Shown: piece after piece, positions 10,828 through 20,599 of the stretch
Layout: each line of letters opens with the position of its first letter
Numbering within the stretch: the stretch's first letter is position 1
NCBI RefSeq assembly: GCF_014646055.1
Contig: NZ_BMMS01000008.1
Span: 124,001-188,000 of the forward strand
From: Wenjunlia tyrosinilytica
Lineage (GTDB): Bacteria > Actinomycetota > Actinomycetes > Streptomycetales > Streptomycetaceae
DNA length: 64,000 bases
Direction: 5' to 3'
Program-made: the position numbers and the translations under genes
Notes under the pieces: generated by a model
Told to the model about the DNA's origin: nothing
Seen by the model: the letters and a program-made list of their open reading frames with translations, nothing else
The model's database searches: none

Positions 10828-12378
10828 GTGCAACTGGCTCTGGCCCAGGTCGACGTCGCTCGCTGGCAGTTCGGCATAACCACCGTCTACCACTTCCTGT
10901 TCGTACCCCTCACCATCGGCCTGTCGTCCCTGGTCGCCGTGCTGCAGACCGCCTGGGTGCGCACCGGCAAGGAGCACTACCTCAAGGCCACCAAGTTCTG
11001 GGGCAAGCTGTTCCTGATCAACATCGCCATGGGTGTCGTGACCGGCATCGTCCAGGAGTTCCAGTTCGGGATGAACTGGTCGGACTACTCGCGCTTCGTC
11101 GGAGACGTCTTCGGGGCTCCCCTGGCCTTCGAGTCGCTCTTCGCCTTCTTCTTCGAGTCCACGTTCATCGGCCTGTGGATCTTCGGCTGGGACCGGCTGC
11201 CGAGGAAGGTCCACCTCGCCTGCATCTGGATCGTCGCCCTCGGCACGGTCCTGTCCGCCTCCTTCATCCTCGCCGCCAACTCATGGATGCAGCATCCGGT
11301 CGGCTACCGGATCAACGAGAAGACCGGCCGAGCCGAGATGACCGACTTCTGGCAGGTCATCAGTCAGAACACCACCCTGGTGCAGATCTTCCACACACTC
11401 ACCGCCTCCTTCCTCACCGCGGCCGCGTTCATCGCCGGTATCGCCTGCTACCACCTCGCCCGCAAGCAGCACATCAGGGTCATGCGCACCTCCCTGCGGC
11501 TGGCGCTCGTGGTGGCCGTCGTCTTCGGTATCGGCACCGCGATCAGCGGAGACCGGCTCGGCAAGGTGATGTACGACCAGCAGCCGATGAAGATGGCCGC
11601 CGCCGAGGCGCTGTGGGACACCGAGAAGCCTGCGCCGTTCTCGGTCTTCGCCTACGGCGACGTCGAGAAGGGCCACAACAAGGTCGCCATCGAGGTCCCC
11701 GGACTGCTCTCCTTCCTCGCCAAGGACGACTTCTCCTCCTCGGTCCCCGGCATCAACGACGTCAACAAGGCCGAGCAGGCGAAGTACGGCCCCGGCGACT
11801 ACCGGCCCGTGATCGCCGTCACCTACTGGGGCTTCCGCTGGATGATCGGCTTCGGCATGACCTCCTTCGCCTTCGGTGCGGCGGGGCTGTGGCTGACCCG
11901 CAAGAAGCTCTGGGTGGCCCCCGAGCACCGGACGGGCGCGGACGACGTGCCGCGTCCGATGCTCACCAGAAACCGCCGCCTCGGTGACGGACTCGGTAAG
12001 TGGTTCTGGCGCGTCGGCCTGCTGACCATGGCCTTTCCCCTCATCGCCAACTCCTGGGGCTGGATCTTCACCGAGATGGGCCGCCAGCCGTGGGCGGTCT
12101 ACGGACTGCTGCGCACCTCCAGCGCCGTCTCCCCCGGTGTCTCCGTCGGCGAAATGCTCACCTCCTTGATCCTTCTGACGCTGCTGTACGCGGTCCTCGC
12201 CGTCGTCGAGGTGAGGCTGCTGCTCAAGTACGCCAAGGCGGGTCCCCCGGAACTCACCCCGGCCGACCTCCGGGACCCCGGCAAGGACGACGAGGACGAC
12301 GAGGACGCCAAGGGGGGCCCGGGCCCGGGCGGTGGCTCGGACGCCGAGTCGGACAAGCCCCTGGCCTTCGCCTACTGA
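10828..12378 (+). CDS. cydA: Cytochrome bd oxidase subunit I
   Basis: Catalytic, haem-bearing subunit (516 residues) of the bd-type quinol oxidase, which reduces oxygen with high affinity and without proton pumping in the plasma membrane. His22 in the YHFLFVPLTIG segment is an expected haem ligand, the Q-loop region lies in the middle, and GRQPWAVYGLLRT is the conserved late block. About nine hydrophobic helices are evident. The C-terminal 50 residues are acidic (Asp/Glu-rich) and probably cytoplasmic. The GTG start has AAGGAGG at good spacing. It is first in an operon with cydB and cydDC, downstream of a Rex site, so expression should rise at low oxygen. Confidence 0.97.
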   Translation: MQLALAQVDVARWQFGITTVYHFLFVPLTIGLSSLVAVLQTAWVRTGKEHYLKATKFWGKLFLINIAMGVVTGIVQEFQFGMNWSDYSRFVGDVFGAPLAFESLFAFFFESTFIGLWIFGWDRLPRKVHLACIWIVALGTVLSASFILAANSWMQHPVGYRINEKTGRAEMTDFWQVISQNTTLVQIFHTLTASFLTAAAFIAGIACYHLARKQHIRVMRTSLRLALVVAVVFGIGTAISGDRLGKVMYDQQPMKMAAAEALWDTEKPAPFSVFAYGDVEKGHNKVAIEVPGLLSFLAKDDFSSSVPGINDVNKAEQAKYGPGDYRPVIAVTYWGFRWMIGFGMTSFAFGAAGLWLTRKKLWVAPEHRTGADDVPRPMLTRNRRLGDGLGKWFWRVGLLTMAFPLIANSWGWIFTEMGRQPWAVYGLLRTSSAVSPGVSVGEMLTSLILLTLLYAVLAVVEVRLLLKYAKAGPPELTPADLRDPGKDDEDDEDAKGGPGPGGGSDAESDKPLAFAY

Positions 12379-12398
12379 GGCGGATTGGGAGAGACACC

Positions 12399-13526
12399 GT
12401 GGAACTGCACACCGTCTGGTTCATCCTGATAGCCGTCCTGTGGACGGGCTACTTCTTCCTCGAGGGCTTCGACTTCGGTATCGGCGTCCTCACCAAGCTC
12501 CTCGCCCGGGACGAGCGCGAGCGGCGCGTCCTGATCAACACCATCGGCCCGGTCTGGGACGGCAACGAGGTGTGGCTGATCACCGCCGGAGGCGCGACCT
12601 TCGCCGCGTTCCCGGAGTGGTACGCCACGCTGTTCTCCGGCTTCTACCTGCCCCTGCTCGTCATCCTGCTGTGCCTGATCGTGCGCGGCGTCGCCTTCGA
12701 GTACCGGGGCAAGCGCGACGACGCGCGGTGGAAGCGCAACTGGGAGCACGCCGTCTTCTGGACCTCCCTCCTTCCGGCATTCCTCTGGGGTGTCGCCTTC
12801 GCCAACTTCGCCCGCGGGGTGAAGATCGGCCCCCACATGGAGTACACGGGCACCTTGCTGGACCTGCTGAACCCGTACGCGCTCCTCGGCGGGCTCGTCA
12901 CCCTCAGCCTGTTCACCCTGCACGGAGCGGTCTTCGCCTCGCTCAAGACACTCGGCGGCATCCGCGACCGCGCCAGGACCATGGCCACCACGCTGGGGCT
13001 GCCGACCGCCGTGTTCGCGCTCGCCTTCCTCATCTGGACCCAGATCGACAACGGCAACCTCAAGAGCCTCCCCGCGGCGATCCTCTCGGGTGCCGCCCTC
13101 CTGTCGGCCCTGGTGGCCAACGCGCGGCGGCGGGACGGCTGGGCGTTCGCCTGGTCCGGCATCGCCATCGCGGCGCTGACCGCGATGTTCTTCCTCGCGC
13201 TCTTCCCGAACGTCCTGCCGTCGACGCTCAACGACAGCTGGGGCCTCACCGTCGACAACGCCTCCTCCACCCCCTACACGCTGAGGATCATGACCTGGGC
13301 CGCCGCCATCGGCACTCCCCTCGTCATCTGCTACCAGGGCTGGACGTACTGGGTGTTCCGCAAGCGCATCGGCACCCAGCACATCCCCGGTCCCGCCCAA
13401 GCCGACCGCGCCCACCAGTCCGCGAAGCCCGAGTCCGCCCGTCCGGAGTCCACCGAGCCCGAGTCCGCCGAGCCGGAGTCCGTGAAGCCCCGGTCCGCCG
13501 AGCCCGAGTCCCACCAGTCCCAGTAA
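12399..13526 (+). CDS. cydB: Cytochrome bd oxidase subunit II
   Basis: Structural partner of CydA, 375 residues, with the conserved N-terminal FFLEGFDFGIGVL segment, GPVWDGNEVWLI and about eight membrane helices. The true start is the GTG at 12399 with GGGAGAG upstream, 20 bp after the cydA stop; the frame is open from 12000 but that part overlaps cydA. The last 45 residues form a low-complexity tail of repeated S/PESAxPES units, apparently a local expansion with no known role. It is followed after 21 bp by the cydDC fusion. Confidence 0.96.
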   Translation: MELHTVWFILIAVLWTGYFFLEGFDFGIGVLTKLLARDERERRVLINTIGPVWDGNEVWLITAGGATFAAFPEWYATLFSGFYLPLLVILLCLIVRGVAFEYRGKRDDARWKRNWEHAVFWTSLLPAFLWGVAFANFARGVKIGPHMEYTGTLLDLLNPYALLGGLVTLSLFTLHGAVFASLKTLGGIRDRARTMATTLGLPTAVFALAFLIWTQIDNGNLKSLPAAILSGAALLSALVANARRRDGWAFAWSGIAIAALTAMFFLALFPNVLPSTLNDSWGLTVDNASSTPYTLRIMTWAAAIGTPLVICYQGWTYWVFRKRIGTQHIPGPAQADRAHQSAKPESARPESTEPESAEPESVKPRSAEPESHQSQ

Positions 13527-13547
13527 CCCCGAACAACGGAGAGCCCC

Positions 13548-16500
13548 GTGAGGCCCGTCGACCCGCGCCTGCTCCGGCACGCACGAGCCAGCCGCCGCTT
13601 CCTCCTGGCGTCGGTCCTGCTCGGCCTGCTCGGAGCGGGCCTGGTCGTCGCCCAGGCCATGCTCATCGCCGACATCGTCGTATCGGCCTTCCAGCAGGAC
13701 GCCTCAACCCACGATCTGCGCACCTCCCTCCTGTCACTCGTAGCCGTGGCGGCCGGCCGCGCCGCCGTCGCCTGGCTCACCGAACTCGCCGCCCACCGCG
13801 CCTGCGCCACCGTCAAGTCGCAGCTGCGCGCCAAGCTCCTCGACCACGCCGCCCACCTCGGCCCGGCGTGGCTGACCGGCCAGCGCACGGGCGAGCTCGC
13901 CACGCTGGCGACGCGGGGCATCGACGCCCTGGACGACTACTTCGCCCGCTACCTCCCCCAGCTCGGCCTAGCGGTCGTCGTCCCCGTGGCCGTGCTCGCC
14001 CGCATCGTCACCGCCGACTGGGTGTCGGCGCTGACGATCGCGCTCACGCTGCCGCTCATCCCGCTGTTCATGGTCCTCATCGGCTGGGCCACCAGGGCGC
14101 GCATGGACCGGCAGTGGCGCACCCTGGCCCGGCTGTCCGGACACTTCCTCGACGTGGTGGCCGGGCTGCCCACGCTGAAGGTGTTCGGGCGGGCCAAGGC
14201 CCAGGCGGAGTCCATCCGCCGCATCACGGACGACTACCGCCGGGCGACCCTGCGCACCCTGCGCATCGCCTTCCTGTCCTCCTTCGCTCTCGAACTGCTC
14301 TCGACCATCTCCGTGGCGCTCGTCGCCGTGGGGATCGGGATGCGCCTCGTCCACGGCGACCTCGACCTCTACACCGGGCTCGTCGTCCTCGTCCTCGCTC
14401 CTGAGGCCTACCTGCCCCTGCGCCAGGTGGGCGCGCAGTACCACGCGGCCGCCGAGGGCCTCGCGGCGGCGGAGCAGGTCTTCACGGTCCTGGAGACGCC
14501 GCTGCCGGAACGGGGAAGCGAGCCCGGCCCCGCTCCCGACCCGACGCGGGTCCCCATGACCGTCGAAGGGCTGACGGTCCGCCACCCCGGACGCACCGAA
14601 CCGTCCCTGCCCCCGACCTCGTTCACTCTCGAACCCGGCGAGACCCTCGCCCTCACCGGCCCCAGCGGCGCGGGCAAATCCACCCTGCTCCACACGCTTC
14701 TCGGCTTCGTCCAACCCTCGGGTGGCCGGGTGCTCGTAGGCGGCGCATCTCTCGCATCACTGGACCCGGACGCCTGGCGAGCGCGCATCGCCTGGGTGCC
14801 CCAACGCCCATATCTCTTCGCAGGAACTGTGGCGGACAACGTCCGCCTCGCCCGCCCCGACGCCACCGAAGAGCAGGTGCACTCCGCCCTGCGCGACGCC
14901 GGTCTCCTGGCCTTCACGAACACCCTGCCACACGGCACTGACACTCAGCTCGGAGAAGGCGGCGCGGGCCTGTCGGCCGGGCAGCGCCAGCGGGTCGCGC
15001 TGGCCCGCGCGTTCCTGGCCGACCGTCCGCTGCTGTTGCTCGACGAGCCGACGGCGAACCTCGACGGCGAGACCGAGGCCGGGATCGTCGAAGCGGTGCG
15101 GCGGCTGGCGCGGGGGCGCACGGTGATTCTGGTGGTCCACCGGCCGGCGCTGCTGGGGGTGGCGGACCGGGTGTTGACGATCGCTGGGGGCGTTGGGGAC
15201 ATCAGGGGCCTGGGCGTAGGCGTGGGCGAGGGCCGGACCGGGGCTGCGGCTGCGGATGTGGTGACGGCCCCTGCCGCGGTTGCGGAGCGAAGTGCGGTGC
15301 GGGAGACGGTGAGCGTTCCTGCCGCGGTTGCGGACCGGGCTCCGGTCGCCGAGGGTGCGGCGTTCGCCGAGGGTGCGGCGTTCGCCGTACCGCCCGCGCC
15401 CGCCCGGACCCGCCAGAAGGCCGCGGTCCGGGAGGCACCCCGGTCCGGTGATGTGCGCGGTCGCGCCACCGACTCGGCTCCCGAGCCTCGCGGTGGGAAA
15501 TGGCGGCGCGGTGGGAAATGGCGGCACGGTGGGGAACGGCGGCGCGGTGGGGAACGGCGAAGTGGAAAACGGCGAAGTGGAAAACGGCGACACATTGTCG
15601 CCGTTGGCGCGCTGCGGGGCCGGTTCCTGCTCGCCGGGCTGCTCGGGGCGCTCGCCCTCGGCTGCGCGGTCGGCCTCATGGCCACCTCCGGCTACCTGAT
15701 CTCCCGTGCTTCTCAGCAGCCGCCCGTGCTCTACCTGATGGTCGCGGTCACCGCGACGAGGGCGTTCGGGATCGGGCGGGCGGTGTTCCGCTACGCCGAA
15801 CGGCTTGTCTCGCACGACGCCACGTTCCGCGTCCTCGCCGACCTTCGCGTCGCCGTCCACCGGCGCCTCGAACGCCTCGCTCCCGCTGGTCTCGGCGAGG
15901 CCCGCCGTGGCGACCTGCTCTCCCGGCTCGTCTCCGACGTCGATTCGCTGCAGGACCACTTCCTGCGCTGGTTGCTCCCGGCCACCGCCGCCGTGTCGGT
16001 GAGTGCCGCCTCGGCCGCTCTCGTCGGGTGGCTGCTACCGGAGGCCGGGGTTCTGCTGGCCGCGGGCCTGTTCACCGCCGGTGCGCTCGTTCCCTGGCTG
16101 TCCGCGACCGTCTCCCGGCGTACCGAGCGCCGCCTGGCCCCCGCGCGGGGCGCCCTGTCCACCAACGTCGTCGACCTCCTCACCGGCACCGCCGAGCTCA
16201 CCGCCGCCGGCGCCCTGCCCGCCTCCCTGAGGGCCGCTCGTGACGCCGACGCCCTGCTGACCCGTCTGGCCGCCCGTTCCTCCGCGACCGCCGCCCTCGG
16301 CGCGGGGCTGACCGCGCTTGTGACCGGTGTGACCGTGGCCGCGTGCGCGTTCACGGGGGTCGCCGCCGTCCACGACGGGCGGCTGAACGGAGTGCTCCTC
16401 GCCGTTGTCGTCCTGACTCCACTCGCCGCGTTCGAGGCGGTCGCAGGGATGCCGCTCGCCGCTCAATACCGGCTGCGCAGCCGTCGCGCCGCCGAGCGGG

Positions 16501-17333
16501 TGAACGAGATCCTCGACGCCCCCGAGCCGGTCGAGGAGCCGTCCGTCCCCGAGCCGCTCCCGGCCGACCCCCTCCCGGTCCTCGTGCGCGGCCTGAGCGC
16601 CCGGCACCGCGGCCAGAGCCTCCCCGCGCTCGTCGACGTGGACCTCGATCTCACGCCCGGCCGCCGTATCGCGGTGATCGGCCCGAGCGGGGCGGGCAAG
16701 ACCACCCTGGCCCATGTGCTCCTGCGCTTCCTGGACCAGGAGTCCGGCACCGTCACCCTCGGCGGCCGTGATGCCCGTTCGCTCGACGGTGACGACGTGC
16801 GGCGCGTCGTGGGGCTGTGCGCGCAGGACGCGCACGTGTTCGACAGCTCGATCCGCGAGAATCTGCGCCTGGCCCGCCCCGAGGCCGCCGAGGCCGATCT
16901 GCGCGACGCCCTCGCCCGTGCCCGCCTCCTGGAGTGGACGGACGGCCTCCCGGACGGTCTCGACACCCTCGTGGGGGAGCACGGCGCCCGGCTGTCCGGA
17001 GGGCAGCGCCAGCGGCTCGCGCTCGCCCGCGCCCTCCTCGCCGACTTCCCGGTGCTGGTCCTCGACGAGCCCGCCGAACACCTGGACCTGCCCACCGCCG
17101 ACGCCCTCACCCAGGATCTGCTGGCGGCCACCGAGGGCCGCACGACCCTCCTGATCACCCACCGGCTGGCCGGCCTGGCCTCCCCCGGCGCGGTGGACGA
17201 GATCGTCGTCCTCGACGAGGGACGCGTTGTCCAGCGGGGGATTTGGGACGAGCTCGTGGACGTGGAAGGGCCGCTGCGCTCGCTGTGGGAACGGGAAAGA
17301 GCAGCGGATCTGCTGCCTTCACTGCCGGGCTGA
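13548..17333 (+). CDS. cydDC: Fused CydD-CydC ABC exporter
   Basis: A 1261-residue fusion of two half transporters. CydDC exports cysteine or glutathione (and possibly binds haem) and is needed to assemble cytochrome bd. Half one has six membrane helices then an ATPase with Walker A TGPSGAGKST (about 370), signature LSAGQRQ (about 474) and Walker B LLLLDEP. Half two repeats the order: helices about 690-960, IGPSGAGKTT (about 1044), LSGGQRQ (about 1150) and VLVLDEP. The linker (about 548-685) is low complexity: Ala/Val-rich repeats such as EGAAFA twice, then basic GKWRRGG/GERRSG repeats. Fusion is common in Streptomyces. The GTG start follows cydB closely with GGAGAG upstream. Confidence 0.95.
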   Translation: MRPVDPRLLRHARASRRFLLASVLLGLLGAGLVVAQAMLIADIVVSAFQQDASTHDLRTSLLSLVAVAAGRAAVAWLTELAAHRACATVKSQLRAKLLDHAAHLGPAWLTGQRTGELATLATRGIDALDDYFARYLPQLGLAVVVPVAVLARIVTADWVSALTIALTLPLIPLFMVLIGWATRARMDRQWRTLARLSGHFLDVVAGLPTLKVFGRAKAQAESIRRITDDYRRATLRTLRIAFLSSFALELLSTISVALVAVGIGMRLVHGDLDLYTGLVVLVLAPEAYLPLRQVGAQYHAAAEGLAAAEQVFTVLETPLPERGSEPGPAPDPTRVPMTVEGLTVRHPGRTEPSLPPTSFTLEPGETLALTGPSGAGKSTLLHTLLGFVQPSGGRVLVGGASLASLDPDAWRARIAWVPQRPYLFAGTVADNVRLARPDATEEQVHSALRDAGLLAFTNTLPHGTDTQLGEGGAGLSAGQRQRVALARAFLADRPLLLLDEPTANLDGETEAGIVEAVRRLARGRTVILVVHRPALLGVADRVLTIAGGVGDIRGLGVGVGEGRTGAAAADVVTAPAAVAERSAVRETVSVPAAVADRAPVAEGAAFAEGAAFAVPPAPARTRQKAAVREAPRSGDVRGRATDSAPEPRGGKWRRGGKWRHGGERRRGGERRSGKRRSGKRRHIVAVGALRGRFLLAGLLGALALGCAVGLMATSGYLISRASQQPPVLYLMVAVTATRAFGIGRAVFRYAERLVSHDATFRVLADLRVAVHRRLERLAPAGLGEARRGDLLSRLVSDVDSLQDHFLRWLLPATAAVSVSAASAALVGWLLPEAGVLLAAGLFTAGALVPWLSATVSRRTERRLAPARGALSTNVVDLLTGTAELTAAGALPASLRAARDADALLTRLAARSSATAALGAGLTALVTGVTVAACAFTGVAAVHDGRLNGVLLAVVVLTPLAAFEAVAGMPLAAQYRLRSRRAAERVNEILDAPEPVEEPSVPEPLPADPLPVLVRGLSARHRGQSLPALVDVDLDLTPGRRIAVIGPSGAGKTTLAHVLLRFLDQESGTVTLGGRDARSLDGDDVRRVVGLCAQDAHVFDSSIRENLRLARPEAAEADLRDALARARLLEWTDGLPDGLDTLVGEHGARLSGGQRQRLALARALLADFPVLVLDEPAEHLDLPTADALTQDLLAATEGRTTLLITHRLAGLASPGAVDEIVVLDEGRVVQRGIWDELVDVEGPLRSLWERERAADLLPSLPG

Positions 17334-17370
17334 GGGCGAAGTCCCACTTTCCGCAGCAAACCGGAGTATT

Positions 17371-17376
17371 TAGGCT
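17371..17376 (+). promoter_or_regulatory. -10 hexamer TAGGCT, leaderless start of the sensor kinase
   Basis: TAGGCT ends 6 nt before the ATG at 17383 and no ribosome-binding site is present. The kinase therefore probably has its own promoter although it follows cydDC by only 49 bp. Confidence 0.6.
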
Positions 17377-17382
17377 CGCGGT

Positions 17383-19542
17383 ATGGCGGACATCGCAGGG
17401 ACGGATCCGACGGAGCCGGAGCGGTCCGTGGAGCAGACGGGACCGGCCGAGAAGAGCACGCCCGCTCCAGCGCAGGCGGACAGAAAGGTCGCTGGCGGGG
17501 AGGCGGGCGGCCAGGAGGCCGCGCCCACGCGCTGGGACGGCCGGGGGGACGGTGACCCACGGGGGGACACGGACACCGCGGACACCGCGGACACCTCCGG
17601 CACTACGGACACGACCGGTACCACGGACACCACCCGTACTACGGGAACCACCGGCCTTCGGTCGGACGTCGGAGATCGCCCGGACGGCAGCGGTCGCACG
17701 CCGACGGCCCCGGAGGGAACGGGAAGGGCTCCGGATGCAACGCCGACGGCCCCGGAGGGAACGGGAGGGCCCCCGGACGGAACGCCAACGGCGCCGGAGG
17801 GAACGGGAAGGGCCCAGGGCGGAACGTCGACGGCGCCGGACGGCAGCCCTCGTGCGCCGGACGAGGGCGGGGACAGGCAGGTGGACACGCCCGCGGACGA
17901 GCACGCCGATGCCCAGGCGGCCGCCGAGGCGGCCTTTCCCGAGCTGGCCTCCCCCGACCTGTCCGGGCTGGGCCTGGAGAACCTGGTCACCGAGGTCTCC
18001 GAGCGCCTCCTCGCCGCCGCGGCCACGACTGAGCGCACCCGTGAGCTGCTGGAAGGCGTGCTCTCCGTCGGCAGCGGGCTGGAGCTGCGGGCCACGCTCG
18101 ACCGGGTCGTCCTGACCGCGTCCGACCTGGTGGGCGCCGAGTGCGCGGCGCTGGGAGTCGTCGGGCCGGACGGGCACGGCCTCTCGGAGCTGATCACCCA
18201 CGGCATCGACAAGAGCACCATCGAGGGGATCGGGGACGGGCATCCGCCCAAGGGGCCGTTCCTCGCCGTGCCGATCAAGGTCCAGGACGAGATCTTCGGA
18301 AACCTCTACCTCACCGACAAACGCGACGGCGACTCGTTCAACGACGAGGACCTCCAAATCGTGCAGGTCCTCGCCGCGGCGGCCGGGATCGCCGTCGGGA
18401 ACGCCCGGCTGTACGAGACCGTCCGCCAGCGCGAACGCTGGATCGACGGGTCCGCCGCCGTCACCACCGCCCTGCTGTCGAGCAATGGGGCGGGTGACGC
18501 CCTCACCGTCGTCGCGGAGCAGGCCAGGCGCCTGGCCGACGCCGCGGCGGGGATAGTGCTCCTGCCGACCAGCGAAGGTGATCTCGAGGTCGTCAGCGCC
18601 ACCGGCCCGGCCTCCGAGGGGGCGGTGGGAACCCGCATCGGGGCCGATGTGCCCGTCGCCGCCGCCCTGCGTGGCGGTGAACCCGTCTTCGTCTCCGACG
18701 CCAGCACCGATCCCCGTATGACCACGCACCTGGCGCCCCGTTTCGGCCCGAGCATGATGCTTCCGCTGCGCAGCGGTGGCCGGGTGATAGGGACGCTCGT
18801 CCTGCCGCGGGGGGTGGGCGCGCCACCGTTCACGGAGGCGGAGCGCACCTTGGCCACGCAGTTCGCGTCGCAGGCGGCGCTCGCGCTGGTCCTCGCCGAC
18901 GCCCAGCGGGCCCGAGAACGCCTCGCGGTGTACGAGGACCGTGACCGCATCGCCCGTGACCTGCACGATCTCGTCATCCAGCGGCTGTTCGCCACGGGCA
19001 TGATGCTGGAGGGCGCGCAGCGGCTGAGCGAGGTGCCGGAGCTGGGCGAGCGGATCGGGCGGGCCGTGGACGAACTCGACGCCACGATCCAGGAGGTCCG
19101 TACCGCGATCTTCGCCCTCCAGCAGGGGCCCGCCGATGCCCCGGCCGGACTGCGCACTCGCGTTCTGAGGGAGATCGGAACGGCGTCGGTGACGATGGGC
19201 TACCAGCCGTCCGTGGCGTTCACGGGGGCGGTCGACACCCAGGTGGGCGAGCTGACCGCGAAGAACCTCGTGGCGGCGCTGCGCGAGGCGCTGTCCAACG
19301 CCGCCCGGCACGCCGGGGCCACCCGGATCGAGGTACGGGTCGACGCGACCGTCCAGCTCCCGGACGGATCGCCGGGGGTGCGGCTCACGGTCACCGACGA
19401 CGGGGTCGGCATCCCGGAGGAGGGGCGGCGCAGCGGGCTGCGGAACCTGCGGCGCAGGGCCGAGGAACTGGGCGGCTCCAGCTCGTACGGCACGGGCTCC
19501 GAAGGACGGGGGACGGTGCTGGTGTGGGAGGCCCCGTTCTGA
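17383..19542 (+). CDS. DevS/DosT-like GAF sensor histidine kinase
   Basis: A 719-residue cytosolic kinase. Residues 1-170 are low complexity (Thr/Asp repeats, then TAPEGTGRAP-type repeats). Two GAF domains follow (about 229-345 and 365-510), then a HisKA_3 dimer domain with the phospho-His in ARDLHDLVIQRLF (His near 527) and an HATPase with N box ALREALSNAARHA and DDGVGIP. The overall plan matches DevS/DosT, which sense oxygen or NO through haem in the first GAF. Here GAF-1 appears to lack about 35 residues between HGID and GHPP, so haem binding is doubtful. The location directly after cydABDC suggests a role in redox or oxygen response. No response-regulator gene is adjacent. Confidence 0.88.
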   Translation: MADIAGTDPTEPERSVEQTGPAEKSTPAPAQADRKVAGGEAGGQEAAPTRWDGRGDGDPRGDTDTADTADTSGTTDTTGTTDTTRTTGTTGLRSDVGDRPDGSGRTPTAPEGTGRAPDATPTAPEGTGGPPDGTPTAPEGTGRAQGGTSTAPDGSPRAPDEGGDRQVDTPADEHADAQAAAEAAFPELASPDLSGLGLENLVTEVSERLLAAAATTERTRELLEGVLSVGSGLELRATLDRVVLTASDLVGAECAALGVVGPDGHGLSELITHGIDKSTIEGIGDGHPPKGPFLAVPIKVQDEIFGNLYLTDKRDGDSFNDEDLQIVQVLAAAAGIAVGNARLYETVRQRERWIDGSAAVTTALLSSNGAGDALTVVAEQARRLADAAAGIVLLPTSEGDLEVVSATGPASEGAVGTRIGADVPVAAALRGGEPVFVSDASTDPRMTTHLAPRFGPSMMLPLRSGGRVIGTLVLPRGVGAPPFTEAERTLATQFASQAALALVLADAQRARERLAVYEDRDRIARDLHDLVIQRLFATGMMLEGAQRLSEVPELGERIGRAVDELDATIQEVRTAIFALQQGPADAPAGLRTRVLREIGTASVTMGYQPSVAFTGAVDTQVGELTAKNLVAALREALSNAARHAGATRIEVRVDATVQLPDGSPGVRLTVTDDGVGIPEEGRRSGLRNLRRRAEELGGSSSYGTGSEGRGTVLVWEAPF

Positions 19543-19554
19543 CCCGCGCCGTTG

Positions 19555-20523
19555 CTACTTGGCGCCGCCCCGGGCCCTGTGCTCGCCCCCGCCGCCCGCG
19601 TGCGCGCCGCTGTGCTCGCCGCCGTTGTCGGCCTCCAGGATCGCCTCGATGACCCTGGCGACGCCGTCCTCGTCGTTGGACGTGGTGCGGTGGCTGGTCG
19701 CGGCCAGGACCTCGGGATGGGCATTGGCCACGGCGAAGGACGTCCCGGCCCAGGTGAGCATCGCCAGATCGTTGGGCATGTCGCCGAACGCCACGACCTC
19801 GTCGGGGGTGATGCCGCGCTCGACGCAGCAACGGGCGAGTGTGGTCGCCTTGCTCACGCCCAGGGCGCTGACCTCCAGCAGGGCGACCGGGCTGGATCGG
19901 GTGAACTCCGCGTGGTCGCCCGCCACCTTGCGGGCCGTGGCCAGAAAGCCGTCGGGGTCGATCGACGGGTGCTTCGCGAGCAGCTTGAGAACGGGGGCGC
20001 CGGCGCGGTCCCCGAGGAGTTCCTCGACGGGCGCGATCGCGCAGTCGGGGGTGGGCCAGCCGTCCGGAACCGGGTAGTCGAGCTCGTACGAGAAGCCGTC
20101 GGTGCGCTCCACGGCGAACGCCACCTCGGGCAGTTCGGCACGCAGCGCCTCCACGACGGCGAGGGCGTCCTCGGGGGCGAGCGGGTGGACCTCGATGAGC
20201 TGGTCGCGGTGCAGGTCGTGGACGGCGGCGCCGTTGGCGCAGATGGCGATCCCATGGCCTGCCAGGTGCTCGCTGACCACATCCATCCAGCGGGCCGGGC
20301 GCCCTGTGACGAAGAACACCTCGATCCCGGCCTCCTCCGCGGCGGCGAGCGCGGCGACGGTGCGTGCGGAGACGGTCCGGTCGCTGCTCAGGAGTGTCCC
20401 GTCGAGATCGGTCGCGATCAGCCGGGTGCGCGCGGACCGGGCAAAGGCCGAGGGCAGGGGGGCGGACGGCGCGGTCCGGGAGCCCGACTCCGGGGTCTGG
20501 GGAGGGGGGTAGGCGAAGGTCAC
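19555..20523 (-). CDS. HAD-superfamily (Cof-type) hydrolase
   Basis: A 322-residue phosphatase of the Cof subfamily. Motif I is [10 protein letters not shown], motif II is VTGR, and the late GDMPNDLAML supplies motifs III/IV. Cof enzymes dephosphorylate sugar phosphates or cofactors; the substrate here is unknown. An N-terminal 30-residue Pro/Ser-rich leader precedes the domain. The GTG at 20523 is preferred to the GTG at 20547 because GAGGAT lies exactly 6 nt before it, as at other leaderless genes in the window. The gene converges with the sensor kinase (12-bp gap). A paralogue with the same motifs lies at 30312. Confidence 0.9.
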   Translation of the reverse strand: MTFAYPPPQTPESGSRTAPSAPLPSAFARSARTRLIATDLDGTLLSSDRTVSARTVAALAAAEEAGIEVFFVTGRPARWMDVVSEHLAGHGIAICANGAAVHDLHRDQLIEVHPLAPEDALAVVEALRAELPEVAFAVERTDGFSYELDYPVPDGWPTPDCAIAPVEELLGDRAGAPVLKLLAKHPSIDPDGFLATARKVAGDHAEFTRSSPVALLEVSALGVSKATTLARCCVERGITPDEVVAFGDMPNDLAMLTWAGTSFAVANAHPEVLAATSHRTTSNDEDGVARVIEAILEADNGGEHSGAHAGGGGEHRARGGAK

Positions 20524-20529
20524 CCGACC

Positions 20530-20535
20530 ATCCTC
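20530..20535 (-). promoter_or_regulatory. -10-like hexamer GAGGAT, leaderless start of the HAD gene
   Basis: GAGGAT (minus strand) ends 6 nt before the GTG at 20523. It deviates from TAnnnT in the first base, so it is weaker evidence than the other cases. Confidence 0.4.
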
Positions 20536-20587
20536 GCGCACGGGCACACAGGAGCGTCATGCGGCCGCACTCCTGTCACCGCCCGCT

Positions 20588-20593
20588 TAGGCT
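20588..20593 (+). promoter_or_regulatory. -10 hexamer TAGGCT, leaderless start of the LLM oxidoreductase
   Basis: TAGGCT ends 6 nt before the ATG at 20600, with no ribosome-binding site between. Confidence 0.6.
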
Positions 20594-20599
20594 CACGGC

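Noticed and set aside
9400-11214. 604-codon minus-strand frame across hisC and cydA
   Set aside because: It spans the hisC terminator and two clear plus-strand genes.
12332-14404. 690-codon plus-strand frame overlapping cydB and cydDC
   Set aside because: Out-of-frame Arg/Pro-rich translation; cydB and cydDC explain the DNA.
17155-19311. 718-codon minus-strand frame opposite the sensor kinase
   Set aside because: Typical high-GC antisense frame; the plus strand has complete GAF, HisKA_3 and HATPase motifs.
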